51,419 nucleotides of DNA from DATLYH01 sp035575035 (GTDB taxonomy: Bacteria > Planctomycetota > Planctomycetia > Gemmatales > Gemmataceae): the NCBI GenBank assembly GCA_035575035.1, contig DATLYH010000384.1, positions 1 through 51,419 on the forward strand. The letters run 5' to 3'. Below the pieces are notes generated by a model, which was not told where the DNA came from, searched no databases, and saw nothing but the letters and a program-made list of their open reading frames with translations. The translations under genes were made by a program, and so were the position numbers. Below, in pieces: positions 1-7,986 of the stretch. The stretch's first letter is position 1, and each line of letters opens with the position of its first letter.

Positions 1-84
1 CTCGGCGGTCAGCGCCTCGATTTGCCGCTGCTGCTCCTCGACAAGTTCCAGCAGCTCCTCATAGCTCGGTTGACGTCCGGTCAT
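1..84 (-). CDS. N-terminal fragment of a transposase-like protein (IS66-like?), cut by window edge
   Basis: An open frame reads leftward from an ATG at 84-82 and leaves the window after 28 codons without a stop. The peptide begins MTGRQPSYEELLELVEEQQ and is Glu/Gln/Leu-rich with heptad-like spacing, as expected of a coiled coil. Many IS66-family transposases, common in planctomycetes, begin with such a helix before their zinc-finger and DDE domains. The family assignment is an inference from this short N-terminus only; another coiled-coil protein is possible. Its position next to an orphan gene and an RHS remnant fits a mobile-element boundary. Confidence 0.45.
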   Translation of the reverse strand, partial: MTGRQPSYEELLELVEEQQRQIEALTAE

Positions 85-205
85 TCGGAATAGAATAGCA
101 AACTGGTGGCTCCTGGACAGGGAACCCGCTAATCAAGTACCATTTACGGACGTGGCGACTTGAAAGTCATTGTAGTCAATTCTCAAGGGAAACAGATTTT
201 CCCCA

Positions 206-1069
206 GTGAGTAAGGGGGGTGATGTAGTGGGCAGGGCTTCAGTTTGGTTCAACGTTTATATCTACGGAGGCAAGCCAGAGATGTTGGCTGACCACCTGCT
301 CTCCTTATTGCCCCAAAAACTCATTCAGCCGAAGTCCATGGAGTTGGTACTGCCTGGGAGATCGACTAGGTACAAAGTTCCGTGTTCTGTAGACGGCGAG
401 GCCTTCTGGATGGATGTATGTAGTTTACCCCTATTTCCGGGCGAAGAGATATGGCATGGCACGAACCTTACAGTTCTTCATAGCCCTGAAAAGTGGTTGA
501 ACCTCACCGAAAAAAAGCAGGAGATATTGGATCATGTGAATAGATTGCGAGACGAAGCAATTAGGCTGCAGATTAGCGGCGAGAGTCCGCGTGCCTGGGT
601 TTTCTGGACTTTTTATGGTTTGACCAGAGCCTTTTATTCGGACCAACCAAATAGGTTGGTAGAAGGTTGGTTCTTAAGGGAAAGGATAAGCCATCATGAC
701 TTGCTAACACCAATTGTGCAAGTTATATGCCATTTTAGGGGAGTTAGCTGTGAAGATTTTTCACTAAGGTTCTGCGCGCGCAGTCATATATGGTCATGGT
801 ACTCGTCGGGATTCGATAAGTGCCGGGAACAGTGGGTGCCAAAAGAAAGCTTGGATGCTGAAAGACAGAACGCGCGCCTCTTGGCTGAAACCGTAGCTGA
901 GTTCTTGGTGAGATTCCCAGAAGGAGAGGTTGAATGGGACGTTGAAAGAGGAGATCATCCACCTGATTTGGCGGGATTTGTCCCAGAGGAGCTAGAAGGA
1001 TTCCTTGGGCCACCTAATGCAAGGTGCAAAATAATAGAGATCCCGTTCCTAAAAGAAAGCCAGGGGTAG
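206..1069 (+). CDS. Hypothetical protein of 287 aa, AT-richer than its surroundings
   Basis: I do not recognise this protein. It is a soluble-looking 287-residue chain, rich in Trp, Glu and Arg, without signal peptide, membrane segment or repeat. The longest start is GTG at 206; ATG at 281 is an alternative. The DNA is visibly AT-richer than the flanking genes and its codon use is less GC-biased, which suggests acquisition. Its stop is followed at once by an in-frame RHS-core fragment. That resembles RHS loci, where immunity genes alternate with orphan core or tip fragments, so an immunity function is conceivable. This is context inference only; nothing in the protein itself shows it. Confidence 0.6.
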   Translation: MSKGGDVVGRASVWFNVYIYGGKPEMLADHLLSLLPQKLIQPKSMELVLPGRSTRYKVPCSVDGEAFWMDVCSLPLFPGEEIWHGTNLTVLHSPEKWLNLTEKKQEILDHVNRLRDEAIRLQISGESPRAWVFWTFYGLTRAFYSDQPNRLVEGWFLRERISHHDLLTPIVQVICHFRGVSCEDFSLRFCARSHIWSWYSSGFDKCREQWVPKESLDAERQNARLLAETVAEFLVRFPEGEVEWDVERGDHPPDLAGFVPEELEGFLGPPNARCKIIEIPFLKESQG

Positions 1070-1594
1070 CCTGTCATCGCGCCTCCGGAGGAGAAGGTCT
1101 ATAACGCGGTGACGGGCGGGAACTTGACGAACACGCTCACCTACGGCTACGATGCCAACGGCTCTTTGACATCTCGGACAGCGACAACGGGCGGCAGCCT
1201 GACGCAGGTCTGGGACGTGCGTGGCCGGCTGGCCAGCGCCACCGACGTGCAAGGGAGCACCACCAGGCAGGCGCTGTATCGCTACGATCCCGACGGCATC
1301 CGGCTGCGCGAGGAAGTGGCGACCACCACGGGCGGGGTGACCACCACGGGCGGGGTGACCACCACGGAAGTGCGTCTGCTGGTGGTGGATCACCAGAGCC
1401 CTTCGGGCTACGCCCAGGTGATCGAGGAGCGCACCGAGAGTGGGCTGATTGTGGCCAGCTACGTCTATGGCGCTGGCCTGGACCCCATCTCGGTGGCCCG
1501 GAGCGGGCAGCCAGTGGGCCTGTACCTGGCGGACGGGCACAGCGGCGTGCGGCAGGTGGTCGATCTGACCGCGGCAGCGGTGCGAATTCGATGA
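1070..1594 (+). pseudogene. Truncated RHS/YD-repeat core fragment
   Basis: Starting directly after the stop of the preceding gene, an open frame encodes YD-repeat material (TLTYGYDANGSLTS, RYDPDGIRLREE, VYGAGLDPISVAR, YLADGHSGVRQVVDLT), the typical end of an RHS core barrel. It has no proper N-terminus: the first GTG at 1109 lies inside a YD repeat. Homology ends after VVDLTAA, just before the conserved hinge that precedes the variable toxin tip. It is therefore both beheaded and tipless. A perfect in-frame tandem duplication around 1324-1360 encodes TTTGGV twice. An intact RHS protein is more than 1000 residues; this is 174 codons, so an orphan remnant is most likely. Confidence 0.75.
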
Positions 1595-1746
1595 CGGCCG
1601 AACGGGCGATGCCGATGCGACGTGCAGCAGGTGGTGGACCTGCTCGTTGCGGCGGCGCTGACCACAGCCCCCAGGGGCATCCCGCAAGTGTCGACCGTAG
1701 CAGCCGTGACACGCCGAGCAAAACTACCTCAGCCGGCTGGTCTCTC

Positions 1747-2190
1747 TCACCGCGTCAATCGCAAATCGTAAGCGCCCTCCGGGGCGTTCTCGACGACTTG
1801 CAGGACCAGCCCGGAAGTGTCGGCGACGTTGTACCGTGTGTTAATGAGCGAGCGGGGCACGGCGTAGGGGTTCTTCTCGCTGGGCGGCTCAGTGCAGACC
1901 ACGGCAACCTTGTACCATCCCGGCGGCGCTCCCGGCTTGTTGCCGGTGTACACCGTGTAGCTGCCGTCTGCCGCGATCTCCCCTGCCGGCTCAAAGGGCG
2001 TGTGGTTCCCCTTCGAGGCGTCCGGCTTGAACACCAGGCTGCCGCCCGGCAGCGGCTTACCGTCCAGCAGCACCTTACCGGTCACCGGGACTGTCCGACC
2101 CACTCCCGACCGGTCGGCGCATCCGCTCAGCGCCAGCATCCATCCAAGCAGAAGCATCAGCCCGACTACCTTGGGGAAGCTGCGTCTCAT
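1747..2190 (-). CDS. Small secreted lipoprotein with carboxypeptidase-regulatory-like fold
   Basis: The 147-residue protein starts at ATG 2190 with a lipoprotein signal (hydrophobic stretch, then LALSGCADR; Cys24 would be lipidated). The mature part has the pattern VTGKVLLDGKPLPGGSLVFKP, GEIAADGSYTV, PPGWYKVAVV, which is the beta-sandwich style of carboxypeptidase-regulatory-like or transthyretin-like domains found in many planctomycete lipoproteins. It lies 8 bp downstream of the DUF1559 gene and probably shares its transcript. The same DUF1559-lipoprotein arrangement recurs at 3390-4897. Its molecular role is unknown; a periplasmic or surface partner of the pilin-like DUF1559 protein is inferred from the repeated pairing. 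Confidence 0.85.
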   Translation of the reverse strand: MRRSFPKVVGLMLLLGWMLALSGCADRSGVGRTVPVTGKVLLDGKPLPGGSLVFKPDASKGNHTPFEPAGEIAADGSYTVYTGNKPGAPPGWYKVAVVCTEPPSEKNPYAVPRSLINTRYNVADTSGLVLQVVENAPEGAYDLRLTR

Positions 2191-2198
2191 GGCGCCTC

Positions 2199-3134
2199 TC
2201 AGGGAACACTCACGGTTTCCCCGCCCTGGATGGTGGCCAGGGCGCGGTAAAGGCTCAGCTCGATACCGTCGCTGACGAAACGGACCGAGCCATCGGCCAG
2301 GGCGAACTGGAGTCCACCGGCGTGCCGGCTGCGGAACGAGTAGACGTTGCCCCAGTCGGTGGGGGCGAACTCAGTGCCGTTGACGCGCCGCGAGTTGGGG
2401 GCGATGGCGCAGGTGCCGACGGCGTTGTTGGCATACGGCCAGGAGCAGTGCGTGTTCTTCTCCGGCACGTCCTCGCCGACCAGGAAGGTGTTGCTCGTGC
2501 CGTCGGTGATCAGGGCGATTCGCCGCGGCTTGCGATAGTCCCACCGATAAAAGATGCCGTCGGCGTTTTGCAGACCGTCAAAGGGGTCGCCGCCGGGGAT
2601 GGTGCTCGGATTGCGCCAGCGGGCCTCGCCCCAACCCCAGTTGGCACCGCTGACCCCCTTGTAGTTGGTCTGCCCAACGGGGAAGGGCGGGTTGAGATTC
2701 AGGTTGTGGGCGTCGGTCCGGGGGCCAGTCAGGGCCTTGTCGCTGGGGCAAAGGAAGGTGGGGACCTGGGTGGCGACCCAGGGCTGGGCCTGCCGCAGCG
2801 TGTTGACGTCGATGTTCAGCTGCCGGTACAGGTTGTCCTGTTCGATGTACGGCAGGATGCGTGCGAGCCAGCTCCAGTTCTTGGCATTCGACTGGTCGTT
2901 CCAGGTTGACGTGACGAGCGTGTTGACCGGCATCAGGCCGTACACGCCGTGGTAATTGTGCACCGCCAGGGCGATCTGCTTGAGGTTGTTGCCGCAGCGA
3001 CCGCGGTTAGCTGCCTCGCGGACTTTCTGGACGGCCGGTAAGAGCAGCGCGATCAGGATGGCAATGATGGCAATGACCACCAACAACTCAATCAAGGTGA
3101 AGCCGAACCGACAGCGGTGAGGAAGAGCGCGCAT
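2199..3134 (-). CDS. DUF1559 family protein with type IV pilin-like N-terminus
   Basis: The 311-residue protein carries a prepilin cleavage/methylation signal (GFTLIELLVVIAIIAILIAL, residues about 11-30) followed by LLPAVQKVREAANR, and ends with the H-x9-DG motif (RHAGGLQFALADGSVRF). Both are diagnostic of the large planctomycete DUF1559 family. The protein is expected to be processed by a prepilin peptidase and held in the cytoplasmic membrane or assembled as a pseudopilin. The body contains TNYKGVSG and ITDGTSNTFLVGE blocks typical of the family. The gene is followed 8 bp later by a small lipoprotein. Function is unknown; families of dozens of paralogues per genome are usual. Confidence 0.93.
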   Translation of the reverse strand: MRALPHRCRFGFTLIELLVVIAIIAILIALLLPAVQKVREAANRGRCGNNLKQIALAVHNYHGVYGLMPVNTLVTSTWNDQSNAKNWSWLARILPYIEQDNLYRQLNIDVNTLRQAQPWVATQVPTFLCPSDKALTGPRTDAHNLNLNPPFPVGQTNYKGVSGANWGWGEARWRNPSTIPGGDPFDGLQNADGIFYRWDYRKPRRIALITDGTSNTFLVGEDVPEKNTHCSWPYANNAVGTCAIAPNSRRVNGTEFAPTDWGNVYSFRSRHAGGLQFALADGSVRFVSDGIELSLYRALATIQGGETVSVP

Positions 3135-3323
3135 GCCAGAACCCCTCCTGGCGGCGTGAGACGGAAAGAGAAAAACAGGAGAGCAGGCAGCGTGGGACGG
3201 TCTTCAGGCAAGTAATGGGGACCGCTCTTTCCATTGGTAAGCGGCCCTCAGCCGTCTGTCAAGGAAAAATGCTTTACCGCCGCCGTTTGCGGCGGCCTTG
3301 CCCGAGGCCGGGATGCGGGAGCC

Positions 3324-3368
3324 AAAAGAAACGCCGGGCGGCGGGAGCCGTCCCGACACCCGGCGTTT
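3324..3368 (-). terminator. Rho-independent terminator after the second lipoprotein gene
   Basis: On the minus strand, just after the stop at 3390, the 10-bp arms AAACGCCGGG and CCCGGCGTTT (3329-3338 and 3359-3368) enclose a GC-rich loop and are followed by a T-rich run reading TTTCTTTT. This separates the two DUF1559 cassettes, so 2199-3134 probably has its own promoter between 3135 and 3320. Confidence 0.7.
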
Positions 3369-3389
3369 GTTGACGCAGGCCGGCGGACG

Positions 3390-3863
3390 TTACCTCCTCC
3401 GGCTGATGATGTCAAAGTTGGCACTGTCTGTTCCACCGGGAGGGACGACAAACTCTTTCGTGCTGCTCGAGTTCCACTCCGGCGGGATCGGATCGACCTG
3501 GACCTTGATCCGCAACTTCGGGTCGCCATCCGGGCTGCCGGTTTCCGACTCGAATGCCCCGGCCGGGCTGTTCCACTTTGTCATGATTCGGACAAGGTGC
3601 TTGCCGACGACGGCCCCCTGCTGTCCCTCGTCGGTCTTCAAGGTGAACCGGCCATTCTCGTCGGTGAAACCGCTCGAGCCGCGGCCCGGCTCGGGATTGT
3701 CCGGCGTGGCGATCGGCTGAAAAACCACAACCGCTTTCGAGTACGGCTTGCCGTTCAGGGTGACAACGCCGGAGACCGGGGCATACTTCGGGCCGCCGCC
3801 GCAGCCAGCCACCTCGGCCAACAGCAGAGCAGCGCTGAGAGCAAGCATTCGGACAGGCTTCAT
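3390..3863 (-). CDS. Small secreted lipoprotein, paralogous in layout to 1747-2190
   Basis: From ATG 3863 the protein is 157 residues with a lipoprotein signal (LALSAALLLAEVAGCGGG). The mature part reads YAPVSGVVTLNGKPYSKAVVVF, SGFTDENGRFTL and GKHLVRIMT, the beta-sandwich pattern of carboxypeptidase-regulatory-like domains. ATG 3863 is preferred because an AGGGA motif lies about 10 bases upstream and the signal peptide then starts correctly. A GTG at 3887, overlapping the stop of the DUF1559 gene as GTGA, would add eight residues. It follows that gene and is closed by a terminator at 3324-3368. The role is unknown; co-expression with the neighbouring DUF1559 protein is inferred. Confidence 0.85.
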   Translation of the reverse strand: MKPVRMLALSAALLLAEVAGCGGGPKYAPVSGVVTLNGKPYSKAVVVFQPIATPDNPEPGRGSSGFTDENGRFTLKTDEGQQGAVVGKHLVRIMTKWNSPAGAFESETGSPDGDPKLRIKVQVDPIPPEWNSSSTKEFVVPPGGTDSANFDIISRRR

Positions 3864-3883
3864 GGGCTTTTCTTCCCTCGTTG

Positions 3884-4897
3884 TCACTGGACCTGAGCGA
3901 CTTCGCCGCCCGCAATCGTGGCCATGCCTGCCAGCAGGTTGACATCGGCGCCGTAGGAGACGAATCGCACCGAGCCGTCACACATGGCAAAGTTCAACCC
4001 GTTGGGGTGCATGCTGCCGAACGCGGCCTTGCAAGTCTGGTCGCCCCACAAGCCAGGGCTGGTCGCGCACTTGTTGTAGCTGGTGGTCAGAGTCCGGCTC
4101 TCTACGGTGATCGATGATTGGTTGTAGGAGGCGTAGGTGTACGCCCAGAACGTTGCCCGGCGGGTGACGTCGGTGAAGGTCAACTCTCCGACCATGAGGG
4201 TATTGGAGGTGCCGTCGATGATGTTGGCAATCCGTTCTGGGCCGCCCAGTTGCGAGATCGAGATGCCCCGGGGAGCGGCGGTTTGGGCCGGGATGCCGTT
4301 GTAAGCGGCCGAGGTCGCGTGCAGCGGGCCGCGATAGGCCGGGTCCATCAGGTCGTTTGGCCAATACCACGGCTCAAACGTATCCCACCTTCCCCAGGCC
4401 CGAGTGATGTTCGTTCGGCCGGACACCGCCCGGTAACTGCCGTGCATGTATTCTTGATTCTGGTGCGGACCGCTGGCGGGAATCTCGAGCTTGCCGTTCA
4501 GCGGATCCATCGGGCACTCGTAAGTCTTCACCCGGGACTGAAACACCGGGCGGTTGACCGGGTCCTCGTTGAAGCGGTCCTGGCGGTACATCTTGTACAG
4601 GTTCTCCTGCTCAATAAACGGCAGGATTTCAATGGCCCAGTTGGTGTAGCACCGGGTCCCGTTCTCCCCGGTGTTCATCCCGCCGGGGGGAAAGGTGCCC
4701 TTGGCGTCGTGGTGGTTGTGCAGGGCCAAAGCGATCTGCTTGAGATTGTTCTGGCAATGGGCGCGGGCGGCCGCCTCGCGGACCTTTTGGACAGCGGGCA
4801 TCAAGAGCGCAATCAAGATGGCAATGATGGCGATGACCACCAACAACTCAATCAGGGTGAAGGCAGTCCGCAGCTTCACCGAAGCAGCGTGGCGCAT
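3884..4897 (-). CDS. DUF1559 family protein with type IV pilin-like N-terminus (second copy)
   Basis: The 337-residue protein starts at ATG 4897. It has the prepilin signal FTLIELLVVIAIIAILIALL (residues about 14-33), then MPAVQKVREAAARAHCQNNLKQIALALHNH split by the usual family spacing, and the C-terminal H-x9-DG motif (MHPNGLNFAMCDGSVRF). The middle contains IIDGTSNTLMVGEL. It is clearly related to 2199-3134 but not a recent duplicate: the bodies differ in length and sequence. It is membrane-anchored or pseudopilin-like by family knowledge. The downstream lipoprotein start overlaps or nearly overlaps its stop, indicating one transcript. Confidence 0.93.
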   Translation of the reverse strand: MRHAASVKLRTAFTLIELLVVIAIIAILIALLMPAVQKVREAAARAHCQNNLKQIALALHNHHDAKGTFPPGGMNTGENGTRCYTNWAIEILPFIEQENLYKMYRQDRFNEDPVNRPVFQSRVKTYECPMDPLNGKLEIPASGPHQNQEYMHGSYRAVSGRTNITRAWGRWDTFEPWYWPNDLMDPAYRGPLHATSAAYNGIPAQTAAPRGISISQLGGPERIANIIDGTSNTLMVGELTFTDVTRRATFWAYTYASYNQSSITVESRTLTTSYNKCATSPGLWGDQTCKAAFGSMHPNGLNFAMCDGSVRFVSYGADVNLLAGMATIAGGEVAQVQ

Positions 4898-5075
4898 AGC
4901 AAGGCCTCCCCAAAATCAGGAATAGGTACAGTGGGAGTACGGCCCGACCGTCGCCGGACCTGGTAGCCGGCACTCCAGATACACTTTCCCTGTGAATGAA
5001 CAGGCGCGAGTACGAGTCTATAGACCCCCAATACTGGATTTACATCCAGTTTATTGAGACAGGGACAAGGAAGCA

Positions 5076-5110
5076 AAAGAAAAAATCCGCCGCCTCCCCT
5101 TGCGGGGCGG
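5076..5110 (-). terminator. Rho-independent terminator of the ffh-tyrS gene run
   Basis: Read on the minus strand, the sequence shortly after the tyrS stop forms a hairpin with CCGCCCC pairing to GGGG-A-GGCGG around a GCAA loop, followed by ATTTTTTCTTTT. The strong GC stem and U tract fit an intrinsic terminator for the minus-strand housekeeping run. Confidence 0.75.
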
Positions 5111-5125
5111 TGGGGCTGTTCGTGC

Positions 5126-6346
5126 TCATCGGAGACGGACGCGCTTGACCCGCTTGGGCCCGACACGGACAACCAGGCCGTCAGTGACCGTCACCTGGGC
5201 TGTCGGGTCGGTGATCTTTTGCCGCGCGGGACCGATGTTGACGCCGCCCCCCTGCACCAATCGGCGGGCCTCGTTGTTGCTCGAGGCCAGCTGCAGCGCC
5301 ACCAGCAGCTTCACGATCCCCATCTTGCCGTCGCTCAGGTCGGCGGCGGACAGGATGACCTCCTCCATTTCACTCCGATCCTGACCGCCCGAGACGACCC
5401 GCTCCCACTCGGCACACGCCGCAGCCGCGGTTTGCGGGCCGTGGTAGAAGCCGACGATGTCTCTACCGAGCAGCTTCTTGGCCTCCATCGGGTGGGTCGC
5501 CTGCGGATCGGTCAGCCGGGTAATTTCCTCCTCGGGCCGGTCGGTCAGCAGGCGGAACCACTCCGGCATCAAGTCGTCGGGGATCTTCATCACCTTGGCG
5601 AACATGTCGTAGGGCTTTTCACCCACGCCGATGTAGTTGCCCAGGCTCTTGCCCATGCGGCGGACGCCGTCGAGGCCGCGCAGGATCGGCAGGGTGATAC
5701 AGACCTGCGGCTCCTGGCCGGCGTCGGTCTGGAGGTCGCGGCCGACGAGCAGGCTGAAGAGCTGTTCGCTGCCGCCCAGCTCGACGTCGGCCCGGACCTC
5801 GACGCTGTCGTGCCCTTGCATCAGCGGGTAAAGGCACTCGTGCAGGTAAATCGGCGTGCCGGCTTTGAGGCGCTTGGTGAAGTCGTCGCGCTCCAGCATT
5901 CGCTGTACGGTGATCTTGCCAGTCAGCTCCAGGACGCGCAGGAAGTTGAACTTGCTGAACCAGTCACCGTTGTGGGTCACCTCGGTCTTCGAGATATCGA
6001 TGACCTTGCTAACCTGTCTGAGGTAGTCGCGCGCGTTCGCCTCGACCTGTTCCTGGGTCAGGCGGGGGCGGGTCTGATCGCGGCCGCTGGGATCGCCGAC
6101 CAGGGCGGTGTAGTTGCCGATGATCAGCACCGCCTGATGGCCGAGTTCCTGGAACAGCCGCAGTTTGCGGAGCGGCACGGTGTGGCCTAGGTGGACGTCG
6201 CTGCCGGTCGGATCAATACCGTATTTGACGCGGAGCGGCCGGCCGGTCTTGACGCTGCGCTCCAGCTTCTGGCGCAGCTCGGCCTCCGGCACGATCTGCT
6301 CGACGCCGCGGCGGATCAAGGCCAATTGCTCATCGACCGTCTTCAC
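5126..6346 (-). CDS. tyrS: Tyrosyl-tRNA synthetase
   Basis: This class I aminoacyl-tRNA synthetase charges tRNA-Tyr with tyrosine in the cytoplasm. The 406-residue chain has the HIGH motif as HLGH (residues 52-55), the tyrosine pocket block QGHDSVEVRADVELGGSEQ, and a KMSKS-type loop written RRMGKSLGNYIG, in which Gly replaces the first Ser and Arg the first Lys. The C-terminus (residues about 340-400) is an S4-like RNA-binding domain (VALQLASSNNEARRLVQGGGV). Length and motifs match the TyrZ-like bacterial group. It starts 8 bp after the yraN stop and is the last gene before the terminator, so it is probably co-transcribed with the ribosomal and SRP genes. Confidence 0.96.
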   Translation of the reverse strand: MKTVDEQLALIRRGVEQIVPEAELRQKLERSVKTGRPLRVKYGIDPTGSDVHLGHTVPLRKLRLFQELGHQAVLIIGNYTALVGDPSGRDQTRPRLTQEQVEANARDYLRQVSKVIDISKTEVTHNGDWFSKFNFLRVLELTGKITVQRMLERDDFTKRLKAGTPIYLHECLYPLMQGHDSVEVRADVELGGSEQLFSLLVGRDLQTDAGQEPQVCITLPILRGLDGVRRMGKSLGNYIGVGEKPYDMFAKVMKIPDDLMPEWFRLLTDRPEEEITRLTDPQATHPMEAKKLLGRDIVGFYHGPQTAAAACAEWERVVSGGQDRSEMEEVILSAADLSDGKMGIVKLLVALQLASSNNEARRLVQGGGVNIGPARQKITDPTAQVTVTDGLVVRVGPKRVKRVRLR

Positions 6347-6354
6347 ATTGGACC

Positions 6355-6771
6355 TCAGGAATACATCTGGAACCGCCCGACGGCGGGGAAGGCGTCGCGG
6401 TGATGTTCGATCACCGGGTCGCGCCGGTCGGCGGGCCAGCTCAGGGCCAGGACATCGAAGCGGGCGGAATGGTTCAGCAAGCGGTGCTGTTGCAGGAAGT
6501 GCAGCGCCAGCTTGGTCAGCCGGCGTTGCTTGGCCTCATCAACCGAGGCCGCCGGCCGTTCCGTGTCGTCGGTGCCGGTGGAGCGGACCTCGACGAAGAC
6601 AACGCAATCGCCGTCCACCGCGACCAGGTCGAGTTCGCCGTAGGGGCAGCTGTAGTTGCGGCTGACAATGCGGTAGCCGAGCTGCCGGAGGAAGCGCGCC
6701 GCGGCGCGCTCCGAGCGCGTGCCAAACCAGCGGCGCCACCACGGCCGGCGGGCGGGGGACTCACCCGACAT
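6355..6771 (-). CDS. yraN: YraN/UPF0102 family endonuclease-like protein
   Basis: The 138-residue protein has the restriction-endonuclease-like core of the UPF0102 family: a helix with ERAAARFLRQLGYRIVSRN, then CPYGELDLVAVDGD and VVFVEVRSTGTDD. The G-E-x-D-L and V-E-V-R segments correspond to the metal-binding E, D and E-x-R/K positions. In many bacteria yraN sits in the same rplS-containing cluster, as here. A role in DNA processing or recombination is known only in outline for the family. It is followed by tyrS after 8 bp. The gap to rplS holds a palindromic repeat. Confidence 0.9.
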   Translation of the reverse strand: MSGESPARRPWWRRWFGTRSERAAARFLRQLGYRIVSRNYSCPYGELDLVAVDGDCVVFVEVRSTGTDDTERPAASVDEAKQRRLTKLALHFLQQHRLLNHSARFDVLALSWPADRRDPVIEHHRDAFPAVGRFQMYS

Positions 6772-6783
6772 GGCGACGTACCT

Positions 6784-6842
6784 CAGAGCCGCGAGCGTTA
6801 GCGAGCGGTGCGGCCTACCGCTCGCTAACGCTCGCGGCTCTG
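6784..6842. repeat. Perfect inverted repeat, GCGAGCGG family
   Basis: A perfect 26-bp inverted repeat with a 7-base centre; each arm contains AGCCGCGAGCGTTAGCGAGC. A further partial copy of the arm lies at about 6850-6866. It separates rplS from yraN. The same GCGAGCGG...GCGT-AGC core recurs at 8334-8462, 16051-16126 and 21622-21714. Confidence 0.9.
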
Positions 6843-6881
6843 ACCCTAGGAGCGTTAGCGAGCGGTGGGCCGCACCCTGGG

Positions 6882-7283
6882 TTACTCAGCCGGCGCCTCG
6901 GCCCCGGCCAACTTCTTCGCTCCTTCGCCGGTCTTGGCCCGGCGCTCGCGGAGGCGGGTGGCCTTGCCGACGCGCTCGCGCAGGTAGTAGAGCTTGGCGC
7001 GGCGGACCCGGCCGGTGCGCTTCACCTCCACCTTGGCGATACGCGGCGAGTGCAGCGGGAAGGTGCGTTCCACTCCCTCCCCCTGGACAATGCGCCGGAC
7101 GGTGAACATCTCGCGTGGCCCTTCGCCCCGGCGGGCAATCACCACGCCGCTGAAAATTTGAATGCGCTCCTTCGATCCCTCAAGGATGCGTTGATGCACG
7201 TCTACCTGGTCGCCGATGGTGAACTCCGGGACCTCTTTCTTCATCGCGGCTTCTTCGACGATGGCCATCAGTCTATTCTTCAT
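6882..7283 (-). CDS. rplS: 50S ribosomal protein L19
   Basis: L19 sits at the 30S-50S interface. The 133-residue protein has the family sequence in order: VPEFTIGDQVDVHQRILEGSKERIQ, FSGVVIARRGEG, FTVRRIVQGEGVERTFPLHSPRIAKVEV and RRAKLYYLRERVGKATRLRE, shown here as separate blocks. The last 20 residues (ending EGAKKLAGAEAPAE) are an Ala/Glu/Lys extension beyond the usual end. The ATG at 7283 lies inside the 3' end of trmD, an 11-bp overlap that suggests translational coupling. Confidence 0.97.
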   Translation of the reverse strand: MKNRLMAIVEEAAMKKEVPEFTIGDQVDVHQRILEGSKERIQIFSGVVIARRGEGPREMFTVRRIVQGEGVERTFPLHSPRIAKVEVKRTGRVRRAKLYYLRERVGKATRLRERRAKTGEGAKKLAGAEAPAE

Positions 7284-7983
7284 GGTCGTTCCCTTTCGTC
7301 TTTTCTTGACTCCCCTCGGGTTGGTTCGGCCGGCTGCGGGCCTCCGATTGTTCGCGCCGCCAGCGGGCGATGGCCTGGTGGTTGCCGCTCAACAAGACCT
7401 CGGGCACCGCCATGCCGCGGAAGACGCGCGGCCGGGTATATTGCGGGTACTCCAGCCGCCCGGTTTCGCTATGGGACTCCTCCGTCAGGCTCGCGGGATC
7501 GCCCAGCACGCCGGGCACCAGGCGGATCACCGTGTCGATGATCACCATCGCGGGGACTTCACCGCCGTTGCAGACGAAGTCGCCGATCGAGATTTCCCGC
7601 GGCCGCAGCCCCAGCCGGATGCGCTCGTCGAAGCCCTCGTAGCGGCCGCAAAGCAAAAGCAGCCGGCGGTGCCCAGCCAGTTCCCGGACCACCTTTTGCG
7701 TCAGGCGTTCGCCGGCCGGCGTCAACATCACCAGAAGGCCCGGCTCGGGACCCTGCGCCTGCACCGCCTCGACCGCGGCGTAGACCGGCTCGGGCATGAT
7801 CACCATGCCGGGACCGCCGCCGAACGGCCGGTCGTCCACGCTCTTGTGCTTGCCCTTGGCCCAGTCGCGGATGTTCCAGAGGTGGATCTCGACCAGTCCC
7901 TTGGCGATGGCCTTCTTGAGCAGGCTCTGGCTGAGGTAACCTTGGAAGATCTCCGGGAACAGGGTCAGGACGTCGAAGCGCAT
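7273..7983 (-). CDS. trmD: tRNA (guanine-N1-)-methyltransferase TrmD
   Basis: TrmD methylates G37 of tRNAs that read CNN and some other codons, using S-adenosylmethionine, and prevents frameshifting. The 236-residue protein shows the trefoil-knot SPOUT signature: LTLFPEIF at the N-terminus, RYEGFDERI, SIGDFVCNGGEVPAMV and IRLVPGVLG, then ESHSETGRLEYPQYTRP and LSGNHQAIARWR. It starts 3 bp after the rpsP stop and overlaps rplS, the common rpsP-trmD-rplS order. The usual rimM between rpsP and trmD is absent. Confidence 0.97.
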   Translation of the reverse strand: MRFDVLTLFPEIFQGYLSQSLLKKAIAKGLVEIHLWNIRDWAKGKHKSVDDRPFGGGPGMVIMPEPVYAAVEAVQAQGPEPGLLVMLTPAGERLTQKVVRELAGHRRLLLLCGRYEGFDERIRLGLRPREISIGDFVCNGGEVPAMVIIDTVIRLVPGVLGDPASLTEESHSETGRLEYPQYTRPRVFRGMAVPEVLLSGNHQAIARWRREQSEARSRPNQPEGSQEKTKGNDHEE

Positions 7984-7986
7984 ACG

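Noticed and set aside
1591..2250. A 219-codon plus-strand frame opposite the first lipoprotein
   Set aside because: The lipoprotein on the minus strand has a signal peptide and domain pattern; the plus frame does not.
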